Positions 1 to 5,528 of a stretch of DNA of 5,919 nt are shown one piece after another (position 1 is the first letter of the stretch; each line of letters starts with the position of its first letter). Where the stretch lies: positions 1 to 5,919 of the forward strand of contig JAKFXJ010000149.1 in NCBI GenBank assembly GCA_021731425.1, written 5' to 3'. The notes under the pieces are model-generated. The model was not told the DNA's origin and made no database searches. It saw only the letters and a program-made list of their open reading frames with translations. Source of the stretch: Limnohabitans sp. (GTDB lineage Bacteria > Pseudomonadota > Gammaproteobacteria > Burkholderiales > Burkholderiaceae_C). Made by a program: the position numbers and the translations under genes.

Positions 1-269
1 ACATCGGCCATGCGCCCGGAGATCACCATGCGACCGGCTCCCGCCGCGCTCTGGCCAGCTTCACGGACGTGCACAACGCGCAGGCTGGGTTGGCGTTTTG
101 TCGGCTGAGCCTTGCCGTGATATGGCAAGGCACAAGGCGCTGACCGAACAGCCCACTCGGGGTGTGGCCGCACAGCTTGCCTTTTGGGCAAAGGCTGCGA
201 GGGGGTGCGGGTGGTGAAGGAGGGCAGGTTCTTGAACAGACCTGAAAGGGCAAGCAGAGCGATTCCCAT
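1..269 (-). CDS. Small uncharacterised protein, 3' end missing (runs off left edge)
   Basis: The minus-strand frame beginning with ATG at 269 stays open to the window edge (89 complete codons, no stop seen). A good ribosome binding site, GAAAGG at 276-281, lies 6 nt before the ATG. The first 50 or so residues are rich in Pro, Thr, Arg and Ala and look unconstrained. From residue 59 the character changes to a compact stretch containing RQPSLRVVHVRE (59-70) and then GRMVISGRMADV (79 to the edge), with two GRM repeats. This part recalls short hypothetical proteins of Burkholderiales, but only from memory, and I assign no function. If only the second half is real, alternative starts are GTG at 173 (AAGG at 180-183, spacing 6) or TTG at 128. 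It follows lexA on the same strand with 111 bp between them. Codon choice in the last 30 residues fits the neighbouring genes. The frame is fairly secure; the exact start is not. Confidence 0.55.
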   Translation of the reverse strand, partial: MGIALLALSGLFKNLPSFTTRTPSQPLPKRQAVRPHPEWAVRSAPCALPYHGKAQPTKRQPSLRVVHVREAGQSAAGAGRMVISGRMAD

Positions 270-319
270 GTGAAACCTTTCAAAAGCATGGAGGTTGGAC
301 ACAGGCAGGATTGATGAAA

Positions 320-334
320 GAAGTCGTTGACTTC
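320..334 (-). terminator. Possible weak terminator after lexA
   Basis: A perfect 6-bp stem (GAAGTC/GACTTC) with a 3-nt loop lies 46 nt past the lexA stop. On the minus strand it is followed by only TTTCATC, a poor T-tract. A second small hairpin (GCTGA/TCAGC) lies at 338-350. Either could slow transcription between lexA and the small gene downstream, but neither is a convincing intrinsic terminator, so read-through is plausible. Confidence 0.3.
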
Positions 335-380
335 AGGGCTGATGATCAGCGCCCGCCACCTGAGGCCACGACTGAAAACG

Positions 381-1052
381 TCACATGACGAAGGTGTTGC
401 GGATCAGGCCCACGGCCAGGCCTTCGATGTCAAAGGGCTCGCCGGGGTGCACCACGATGGTTGGGTAATCGGGGTTTTCGGGCAGCAATTCGATGCCAGA
501 GGCGGTTTTGTGCAGGCGCTTGACCGTGACTTCGTCGCCCAAGCGGGCCACCACGATCTGGCCATTGCGCACATCTTTGGTGGATTTGACGGCCAGCAAG
601 TCGCCATCCATGATGCCCGCATCCCGCATGGACATGCCGCGGACCTTCAGAAGGTAATCGGGTTGCTGGGCAAACAGGCTGCTTTCAACTTGGTAGGTCC
701 TGTCGACATGTTCTTGCGCCAGGATGGGCGAGCCGGCAGCCACACGCCCCACCAAAGGCAGACACAACTGACCCAGGCCGGGCAGACTCAAGCTGAACAA
801 ATCAGAGGGGGCGCGTGGGTTGCTGCGGGAGCTTCCCTTGAGGCGAATGCCGCGAGAGGTTCCGCTAACCAACTCGATGGCGCCTTTGCGGGCCAGGGCC
901 TTGAGGTGTTCCTCGGCGGCATTGGCCGATTTGAAACCCAGCACGCTGGCAATTTCGGCGCGGGTCGGTGGTGCGCCGGTGTTGGCAATGGTGTTCTGGA
1001 TCAGTTCCAGAATTTCTTGTTGGCGGGCGGTGAGTTTGGGGCTGTCGGTCAA
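381..1052 (-). CDS. lexA: LexA, SOS-response transcriptional repressor and self-cleaving protease
   Basis: LexA binds SOS boxes as a dimer and represses DNA-damage genes. RecA filaments stimulate its self-cleavage. The 223-residue protein has an N-terminal winged helix-turn-helix (about 1-70; [13 protein letters not shown] with the recognition segment [12 protein letters not shown] at 42-53), a linker, and a C-terminal S24 peptidase domain. The cleavage site is Ala106-Gly107 (GRVAAGSP), the catalytic serine is Ser141 (RGMSM) and the general-base lysine is Lys178 (TVKRL). All three are offset by 22 from E. coli Ala84, Ser119 and Lys156, consistent with a longer linker as in other betaproteobacterial LexAs. 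The start is TTG at 1052: AGGAG at 1059-1063 is 6 nt away, the protein begins at the conserved LTARQQEIL region, and an in-frame stop lies about a dozen codons upstream with no ATG between. It is autoregulated through the SOS box at 1097-1112. Confidence 0.97.
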   Translation of the reverse strand: MTDSPKLTARQQEILELIQNTIANTGAPPTRAEIASVLGFKSANAAEEHLKALARKGAIELVSGTSRGIRLKGSSRSNPRAPSDLFSLSLPGLGQLCLPLVGRVAAGSPILAQEHVDRTYQVESSLFAQQPDYLLKVRGMSMRDAGIMDGDLLAVKSTKDVRNGQIVVARLGDEVTVKRLHKTASGIELLPENPDYPTIVVHPGEPFDIEGLAVGLIRNTFVM

Positions 1053-1058
1053 GGCGGT

Positions 1059-1063
1059 CTCCT
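1059..1063 (-). promoter_or_regulatory. Ribosome binding site that fixes the lexA TTG start
   Basis: AGGAG on the minus strand lies 6 nt before the TTG at 1052. No ATG in the lexA frame exists between this site and the upstream in-frame stop. The ATG at 1089 is in a different frame. The site therefore supports translation from TTG. Confidence 0.8.
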
Positions 1064-1096
1064 GGTGGGGACTGGGGCTGTTGTTTCATCCAGTGA

Positions 1097-1112
1097 CTGT
1101 ATTTTTAAACAG
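1097..1112 (-). promoter_or_regulatory. SOS box (LexA operator) of lexA
   Basis: The sequence CTGTATTTTTAAACAG is a complete CTGT-N8-ACAG palindrome with an A/T-only centre, matching the LexA operator known from E. coli and many beta- and gammaproteobacteria. It is centred about 52 bp before the lexA TTG and overlaps the predicted -10 element, so bound LexA should block its own transcription. Only one box is seen in this intergenic region. Confidence 0.92.
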
Positions 1113-1129
1113 TTTTCGCGTTTGTGCAA
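1101..1129 (-). promoter_or_regulatory. Predicted sigma-70 promoter of lexA
   Basis: On the minus strand TTGCAC (1124-1129) serves as -35, followed by a 17-nt spacer and a weak -10, AAAAAT (1101-1106). TAAAAA, one base upstream with spacer 16, is an alternative. The -10 falls inside the SOS box, the usual arrangement for a LexA-repressed promoter. Confidence 0.55.
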
Positions 1130-1169
1130 GCTTGCCTTGAAAAAAAGCCAGAAATTCATGCCGAACTGA

Positions 1170-1190
1170 CCCAGCCACAAGGAGGCTGGG
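1170..1190. other. Hairpin of unknown role between adk terminator and lexA promoter
   Basis: A perfect 7-bp stem (CCCAGCC/GGCTGGG) with a 7-nt loop lies between the adk terminator and the lexA promoter. Neither strand has a T-tract after it, so it is not a standard intrinsic terminator. It could be a second RNA structure at the end of the adk transcript or chance in G+C-rich DNA. Confidence 0.35.
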
Positions 1191-1211
1191 GGGGCCACAA
1201 TGTGTCGCTCG

Positions 1212-1240
1212 CTAACAACAAAGCCCCTGAAAAGGGGCTT
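1212..1240 (-). terminator. Intrinsic terminator of adk
   Basis: On the minus strand, 35 nt past the adk stop, a 7-bp stem AAGCCCC/GGGGCTT (arms 1221-1227 and 1234-1240) with a 6-nt loop is followed by TTGTTGTT, a reasonable T-rich tail. On the plus strand no T-tract follows the hairpin, so the direction fits adk. It should insulate adk transcription from lexA, which has its own promoter. Confidence 0.75.
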
Positions 1241-1275
1241 GTAGGGTGAAGCAGCCTGATGCTGCTGTGGGTGGC

Positions 1276-1941
<666 letters not shown>

Positions 1942-2010
1942 TTATCGCTTGTCATGGAGTGGGTCTGCTGGGCCACGAGGGGGCCCAAGGTGTGGCAGAC
2001 GACTGCTGTG

Positions 2011-2019
2011 AGAATATCA
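2011..2019 (-). promoter_or_regulatory. Possible extended -10 element of adk
   Basis: The 106-bp kdsB-adk gap contains TGATATTCT on the minus strand, an extended -10 (TGn followed by TATTCT), about 79 bp before the adk ATG. No good -35 is visible at 16-18 bp. The call rests on one weak motif. Confidence 0.25.
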
Positions 2020-2038
2020 CGCGAGTCTCTTGCCAGGC

Positions 2039-2833
2039 TTACGCGCCGAGCAGGGCGCGAACGCGTTGCAGGTCTTCGGGGGTGTCGACCCCAGGACCTG
2101 GGGCATGCTCGGTGGTGTGCACCGCAATGCGGTGCCCGTGCCAAAGGGCGCGCAGCTGCTCCAAGGACTCCAGCTGCTCGATGGGGGCCGGTGGCAGTTG
2201 GGGAAATTGCGCCAGAAAACCCGCACGGTAGGCGTAAATGCCCACATGCCTCAGAGGGGCCGGGCTGTGCAGTTCGGTGAATGGCGCGCCGCCCGGATCC
2301 GCCGCACTTTGCCCATCGCGCCACCAGGGGATGGGCGCACGGCTGAAGTACAGCGCCATCTGGCGGGCGTCTGTGACCACTTTGACCACATTGGGGTTGC
2401 AGAAGTCGGCCAGCTGGCTAATAGGGTGGGCTGCTGTGCTCATGCTGGCCTCAGGCCGCTCGATGAGCAACTGTGCCACCTGGTCGATCAGGCTGGGCTC
2501 CATCAAGGGCTCGTCGCCTTGCACATTGACCACCACGGCCTCATCGCTCAGGCCCAGCAGCTGGCAAGCTTCGGCCAAACGGTCGCTGCCGCTGACATGG
2601 TCCTGCCGTGTCAACAGGGCTTGCACACCATGGGCCACGCAGGCGGCCACGATGCGTTCATCATCGGCGGCCACCACCACTTGGCGGGCTTGGCTCAACA
2701 TGGCGCGCTGAGCCACCCGCACGACCATGGGGAGCCCAGCGATGTCGGCCAAAGGTTTGTTCGGCAGGCGGCTGGACGCCATGCGCGCGGGAATCAGAAC
2801 ACTGAAGTCGTTGGGGGTGGGGGCCTGGCGCAT
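2039..2833 (-). CDS. kdsB: 3-deoxy-manno-octulosonate cytidylyltransferase (CMP-Kdo synthetase)
   Basis: KdsB activates Kdo with CTP, giving CMP-Kdo and pyrophosphate, for transfer to lipid A in the cytoplasm. The 264-residue protein has the nucleotide-binding motif [15 protein letters not shown] at 14-28, GSDR at 82-85, the metal/substrate motif VQGDEP at 104-109, NPNVVKVV at 146-153, YFSRAPIP at 162-169, RHVGIYAYR at 195-203 and GVDTPEDL at 248-255. Length is slightly above the usual 245-255. I chose ATG at 2833, which leaves 10 nt after the upstream ycaR-like stop. The frame extends to a TTG at 2869, but that would overlap the neighbour by 26 nt and add a non-conserved tail. No strong Shine-Dalgarno precedes the ATG, so translational coupling to the gene upstream is likely. 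It is the last gene of the envelope cluster. Confidence 0.96.
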   Translation of the reverse strand: MRQAPTPNDFSVLIPARMASSRLPNKPLADIAGLPMVVRVAQRAMLSQARQVVVAADDERIVAACVAHGVQALLTRQDHVSGSDRLAEACQLLGLSDEAVVVNVQGDEPLMEPSLIDQVAQLLIERPEASMSTAAHPISQLADFCNPNVVKVVTDARQMALYFSRAPIPWWRDGQSAADPGGAPFTELHSPAPLRHVGIYAYRAGFLAQFPQLPPAPIEQLESLEQLRALWHGHRIAVHTTEHAPGPGVDTPEDLQRVRALLGA

Positions 2834-2843
2834 GCGAGGGCTT

Positions 2844-3050
2844 TCAGAGCGGAGGGCGCAAGGCGGCAAGTTTGTCGATTTCTTCGTCGCTCAAGGTGCG
2901 CGCTTCGTTTTCGAGCAAGATGGGAATGCCCTTGCGCACAGGGTAGGCCAGTCGGGCGCTGCGCGAGAGCAGCTCCTGGGTCTCGCGGTCAAAATCCAGT
3001 GGTCCTTTGGTGACCGGGCAGACCAGCAGTTCAAGCAGTTTGGTGTCCAT
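2844..3050 (-). CDS. ycaR: YcaR/UPF0434-type Trm112-like small protein
   Basis: This 68-residue protein matches the Trm112-like UPF0434 family by [18 protein letters not shown] at its N-terminus, the central [19 protein letters not shown] (33-51) and an acidic SDEEID segment (54-59). E. coli YcaR is about 60 residues. Eukaryotic Trm112 is a zinc-binding activator of methyltransferases; the role of the bacterial short form is not firmly known to me. Only the first cysteine (Cys11) of the family's CPxC pair is present, the second position being Thr14, so zinc binding by that pair is unlikely; I believe CPVTKG is usual in betaproteobacteria. The gene lies between lpxK and kdsB, as in many proteobacteria. 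The ATG at 3050 has no clear Shine-Dalgarno; lpxK ends 72 bp upstream. The symbol is by family resemblance. Confidence 0.9.
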   Translation of the reverse strand: MDTKLLELLVCPVTKGPLDFDRETQELLSRSARLAYPVRKGIPILLENEARTLSDEEIDKLAALRPPL

Positions 3051-3122
3051 GGCGCAATGATAACGGCGCAGGGCCTGGCGAGCAGGCGCTGTCAGTGCCA
3101 GAAAGCGTTGCGGATGGGGCTT

Positions 3123-4115
3123 TCAGCAAAAGGGTTTTTCGGCCAGCCGCTGGTCCAGGGCTTGCCAAAACGCGGCTTCGGGTGTCAGCACCAAGGGCAC
3201 GGCCAAAGCCTGGGGTTGGTGCTGCCAGAGTTTGGCGGCGTCTTTTTCGGTGCACAGCAAGGGGCGGTCTGTGGCGGCTGGTGCGCCATGCGCGTAGTCA
3301 AAATGGTCGGGCAAGGCGGTGGTGTGGTGCAGTTGCAGACCGGCAGCACGCAGCATGGCAAAAAACGCTTCAGGCCTTGCCAAGCCGGCCACCGCATCAA
3401 CAGGCTGACCGATCAAGCTGGACAAAGCCTGGCTGCGGCCATTTGCATCGTGTGCCAAAGGTGCCAATTGGCGCTGTGCCACAAAGCCGCCCGGCAAGCC
3501 GTTGTCTCCGGTGTGCAGCAGCAGGTCAACCGCCCGGGGCCAGGGCTCGCGCAAAGGCCCAGCCGGGAGCAGCCAGCCGTTGCCCACGCCGCGTTCGTCC
3601 ATGACGCAGATTTCCAAGTCTCGCGCCAAGCCCCAGTGTTGCAGCCCGTCGTCACACACCAACATATTGACGCCGGGATTGGCTTGCAACAAGGCACGAC
3701 CGGCCTCGGCGCGGGCGGCGCCCACCCAGACTTGAGCGCCTGTTTTCTGCCGGATCAGCAAGGGCTCGTCGCCCACATCGGCGGGCATGCTGTCGGGCAT
3801 CACGGCGCGCGTGTCGTGAGTCTTGCGGCCATGACCGCGTGAGACCACCCCCACATGCCAGCCTCGTTGTTGTAAGTGCTGCACCAAGGCCATGGTCAAG
3901 GGGGTTTTGCCCGCGCCACCGGCCACCACATTGCCCACAACGATCACCGGCACCGGCAGGCGTTGGGCTTGCCGCCAGCCCAGGTGCCAGGCCAGCCTGC
4001 GCACCCTGAGCAGGGCCGCATGCAAGCCAGCAATGGGAAGCAGCAGCCATGCGAACAACCCCCGCGAAGTCCAGACCTGCGGCAAATGCTGGTGCAGCCA
4101 GGTGGACAGGTTCAT
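3123..4115 (-). CDS. lpxK: Tetraacyldisaccharide 4'-kinase (lipid A 4'-kinase)
   Basis: LpxK phosphorylates the 4' position of tetraacyldisaccharide-1-phosphate to make lipid IVA, at the cytoplasmic face of the inner membrane. The 330-residue protein has an N-terminal hydrophobic helix (about 18-36) that anchors it, the P-loop GNVVAGGAGKTPLT at 61-74, SRGHGRK at 92-98 (family SRGYG-like), DEPLL at 116-120, the catalytic-region DDGLQH at 155-160, GLARPEAFF at 244-252 and TEKDAAK at 289-295. Length agrees with the family (about 325-345). The ATG at 4115 follows the exbD stop by 6 nt. A TGAGG overlapping that stop can act as its ribosome binding site, so the two genes are probably translationally coupled. 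Downstream come the ycaR-like gene and kdsB, giving lipid A and Kdo functions in one transcript. Confidence 0.96.
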   Translation of the reverse strand: MNLSTWLHQHLPQVWTSRGLFAWLLLPIAGLHAALLRVRRLAWHLGWRQAQRLPVPVIVVGNVVAGGAGKTPLTMALVQHLQQRGWHVGVVSRGHGRKTHDTRAVMPDSMPADVGDEPLLIRQKTGAQVWVGAARAEAGRALLQANPGVNMLVCDDGLQHWGLARDLEICVMDERGVGNGWLLPAGPLREPWPRAVDLLLHTGDNGLPGGFVAQRQLAPLAHDANGRSQALSSLIGQPVDAVAGLARPEAFFAMLRAAGLQLHHTTALPDHFDYAHGAPAATDRPLLCTEKDAAKLWQHQPQALAVPLVLTPEAAFWQALDQRLAEKPFC

Positions 4116-4121
4116 GGGGCC

Positions 4122-4544
4122 TCAGGAGCCCGAGGGCTCAGGTGATTGGGTGGCAAAGGTGATTTGCGACAACCCGGTTCTGCGAGCGGCTTCCATGGCG
4201 TTGACCACAGATTGGTGGGTGGCCTGCGCATCGGCGCTGATCACCAAGGTCACTTCCTTGGAGGCCAAGGGGCCCAAAGCGGCAGCCAAAGCGGCGACCG
4301 AAGTGCCATCAATGCGCGATTGGTTCACGGCATATTGGCCTTGGGCGTTGACCGACAAGACAATCTGCTGGGGGCGGTCTTTTTGCTTTTGGGTGTCTGC
4401 CAAAGGCAAGGTCATGTTGATTTCGGTCAGGCGAGACCAAGTGGTGGTGAGCATCAAAAAGATGAGCACCACCAACAACACATCAATGAAAGGGATGAGG
4501 TTGATTTCGGGCTCGGCCGAGGGGGTGCGTTTTCTAAAGTTCAC
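4122..4544 (-). CDS. exbD: ExbD/TolR-family motor protein
   Basis: ExbD/TolR proteins pair with ExbB/TolQ to use the proton gradient for work across the envelope. The 140-residue protein has a short cytoplasmic N-terminus, a single membrane helix at about 15-34 (NLIPFIDVLLVVLIFLML) with the essential proton-carrying aspartate at Asp21, and a periplasmic domain to the end. Length is typical (about 135-145). The start is GTG at 4544, 11 nt after the exbB stop, with no strong Shine-Dalgarno. An ATG two bases upstream is out of frame and runs straight into TGA. No TonB or TolA gene is present in this window, so the partner and physiological task cannot be read from it. A generic ExbD-type assignment is safest. 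The last codons (PEPSGS) form a hairpin at 4126-4139 just before lpxK. Confidence 0.93.
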   Translation of the reverse strand: MNFRKRTPSAEPEINLIPFIDVLLVVLIFLMLTTTWSRLTEINMTLPLADTQKQKDRPQQIVLSVNAQGQYAVNQSRIDGTSVAALAAALGPLASKEVTLVISADAQATHQSVVNAMEAARRTGLSQITFATQSPEPSGS

Positions 4545-4555
4545 ATCGGACCCGT

Positions 4556-5173
4556 TCAGGTGCGCAAATGGCTCAGGTGGCGGGCAAATTGCTCACTGGC
4601 CACCTCCATCGTCAGCAGCATATTGTCCACCAAGGATCGGAAGTAGCGCCAGAACATGAGGGCCGGGATGGCCACGATCAAACCAAATGCGGTGTTGTAC
4701 AGCGCAATCGAGATGCCGTAGGCCAGCTGGGCGGGTTGGCTGGTGCCTGCTGTCTGGGCTGCAAAAATCTCGATCATGCCAATCACGGTGCCAAGCAAGC
4801 CCAGCAAGGGGGCCGCGGAAGCGATGGTGCCCAGGGCCGTCAGATAGCGCTCCAGTTGCCGCCCTGCCAGTCGGCCTGCCATTTCCATGTGGGCCCGGAT
4901 GTCCTCGTCTGAAGCTTCGGGATTTTTTTGCAGGCAGCGCAGTCCACTGGCCAAGACGGAGCCCAGCACGCCTTTGTTCTCGAGTTTGAGCACTGTTTCT
5001 TCGGAAGGAACACCGCGCCGGGAGATTTCAACCGCCTGCTCCAGGGTCTTGGGGGGCATGACTTTGTGTGCGCGCAACTGAACCAGGCGCTCGATGATCA
5101 AGGCCAAAGCCAAAACGGAGCACAAAATAAGGGGCCAGATGGGCCATCCAGCGGCTTGAATGATGGATAACAA
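4556..5173 (-). CDS. exbB: ExbB/TolQ (MotA-family) proton channel protein
   Basis: ExbB forms the inner-membrane channel scaffold around ExbD and converts proton flow into mechanical work. Using the TTG at 5173 the protein has 205 residues: a first membrane helix at about 10-28 (WPIWPLILCSVLALALIIE), a cytoplasmic stretch, a second helix near 117-138 containing LLGLLGTVIGM, and a third near 152-178 containing ALYNTAFGLIVAIPAL. Thr129 and Thr161 sit in the GT and NTA motifs where E. coli ExbB has its conserved channel-lining threonines. The TTG at 5173 has GAAGGA at 5180-5185 with 6-nt spacing and gives an N-terminus of MLSIIQAAGWPIWPL, which I recall as typical of the family. The frame extends to another TTG at 5197 without a ribosome binding site, adding eight residues. 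It is the first gene of the cluster. Confidence 0.94.
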   Translation of the reverse strand: MLSIIQAAGWPIWPLILCSVLALALIIERLVQLRAHKVMPPKTLEQAVEISRRGVPSEETVLKLENKGVLGSVLASGLRCLQKNPEASDEDIRAHMEMAGRLAGRQLERYLTALGTIASAAPLLGLLGTVIGMIEIFAAQTAGTSQPAQLAYGISIALYNTAFGLIVAIPALMFWRYFRSLVDNMLLTMEVASEQFARHLSHLRT

Positions 5174-5179
5174 AACAGT

Positions 5180-5185
5180 TCCTTC
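5180..5185 (-). promoter_or_regulatory. Ribosome binding site deciding the exbB start
   Basis: GAAGGA on the minus strand lies 6 nt before TTG 5173. Placing the start at TTG 5197 instead would put this motif inside the coding sequence and leave no Shine-Dalgarno upstream. The site therefore favours the shorter 205-residue ExbB. Confidence 0.75.
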
Positions 5186-5238
5186 TTCGCGGTACAAAGT
5201 GACAAAAGCACGTGATTATGGACGATGACACGAACCGC

Positions 5239-5279
5239 AGGCTTGCTTTTGGCGGGAGGACGACACAGAAGCAAGGCCT
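5239..5279. repeat. Imperfect inverted repeat in the exbB leader
   Basis: AGGCTTGCTT (5239-5248) is mirrored by AAGCAAGGCCT (5269-5279), complementary except for one bulged base, with a 20-bp spacer. It lies 66-106 bp before the exbB TTG. It could be a leader RNA hairpin or an operator; I recognise no regulator consensus. Confidence 0.5.
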
Positions 5280-5282
5280 TGC
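5271..5282. repeat. Perfect 12-bp palindrome GCAAGGCCTTGC
   Basis: GCAAGGCCTTGC reads identically on both strands and shares bases with the right arm of the larger inverted repeat. It ends 6 bp before the DnaA box. Dyads of this size can be dimeric regulator operators, but no known consensus fits it. Confidence 0.55.
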
Positions 5283-5288
5283 CTAGAC

Positions 5289-5297
5289 TGTGGATAA
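5289..5297 (-). promoter_or_regulatory. Perfect-consensus DnaA box
   Basis: TGTGGATAA on the plus strand is the complement of TTATCCACA, the strongest DnaA-binding consensus. A relaxed copy in the same orientation, TGTGGACGA with two mismatches, lies at 5466-5474. The box is followed by the A+T-rich block at 5321-5400. One strong box in an intergenic region can be a DnaA-regulated promoter site or chance. It is too few for a normal oriC, and no dnaA, dnaN, gidA or parA genes are nearby. Confidence 0.5.
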
Positions 5298-5513
5298 CTT
5301 TGTGAAGAAGTTTGGACTTGGTTTTGTTTTTTTGAATTGTTAAGTTTTATTTATAGATGTTGAAATACTCATTGCATATGAAAAAATTCAACTGAATCAA
5401 GGACTTGAGTTTTGGCCGGCAAATGACGATGTGTTTTTGCCCCGACAGATGACTGGCTTGCTGCCTGTGGACGACTTTCTGAAACAGCTTTGTGAAACGC
5501 GTCTACAAGCTGT

Positions 5514-5517
5514 AGGA
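5514..5517 (+). promoter_or_regulatory. Probable ribosome binding site of xseA
   Basis: AGGA lies 11 nt before the ATG at 5529, slightly far but usable. A second in-frame ATG at 5544 has only AGAG immediately adjacent, so 5529 is preferred. Confidence 0.45.
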
Positions 5518-5528
5518 CAATCCAGCGC

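Larger units (their letters stand above)
5174..5528. other. Divergent intergenic region between exbB and xseA
   Basis: This 355-bp gap must carry the promoters for the leftward exbB cluster and rightward xseA. It holds a CATAAT -10-like hexamer for exbB at 5215-5220 (minus) without a good -35, an inverted repeat (5239-5279), a palindrome (5271-5282), a DnaA box (5289-5297), a run of seven T (5327-5333) and an A+T-rich block at 5321-5400 (17 G/C in 80 bases). I cannot choose a single xseA promoter within the A+T block. No RNA gene is recognised. An open frame whose stop overlaps the xseA start is listed as a finding, not as a gene. Confidence 0.7.

Noticed and set aside
23..289. Minus-strand 88-codon frame overlapping the left-edge gene in another frame
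   Set aside because: It is Cys/Pro/Arg-rich with no motif, while the frame starting at 269 has a better RBS and a constrained C-terminal part.
327..1169. Long plus-strand open frame (280 codons) opposite lexA
   Set aside because: It is the antisense shadow of lexA in G+C-rich DNA; lexA has all catalytic residues, an RBS and an operator, while this frame has no recognisable domain.
1962..1987. Short inverted repeat TGGGCC/GGCCCA before adk
   Set aside because: A 6-bp stem in G+C-rich DNA with no tail or known consensus; indistinguishable from chance.
2834..2869. Longer kdsB start at TTG 2869
   Set aside because: It overlaps the ycaR-like gene by 26 nt and adds non-conserved residues; the ATG at 2833 fits the family N-terminus.
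2727..3842. Plus-strand open frame of 371 codons opposite ycaR-like gene and lpxK
   Set aside because: It crosses the antisense of two conserved genes and shows no family motif.
5360..5380. Possible Fur box upstream of exbB (A+T-rich, CATT/CATATG elements)
   Set aside because: Aligned by eye with the 19-bp Fur consensus it matches fewer than half the positions and lies nearer xseA.
5289..5474. Chromosomal or plasmid origin
   Set aside because: Only one perfect and one relaxed DnaA box, no iterons, and no dnaA, dnaN, rep or par genes in view.
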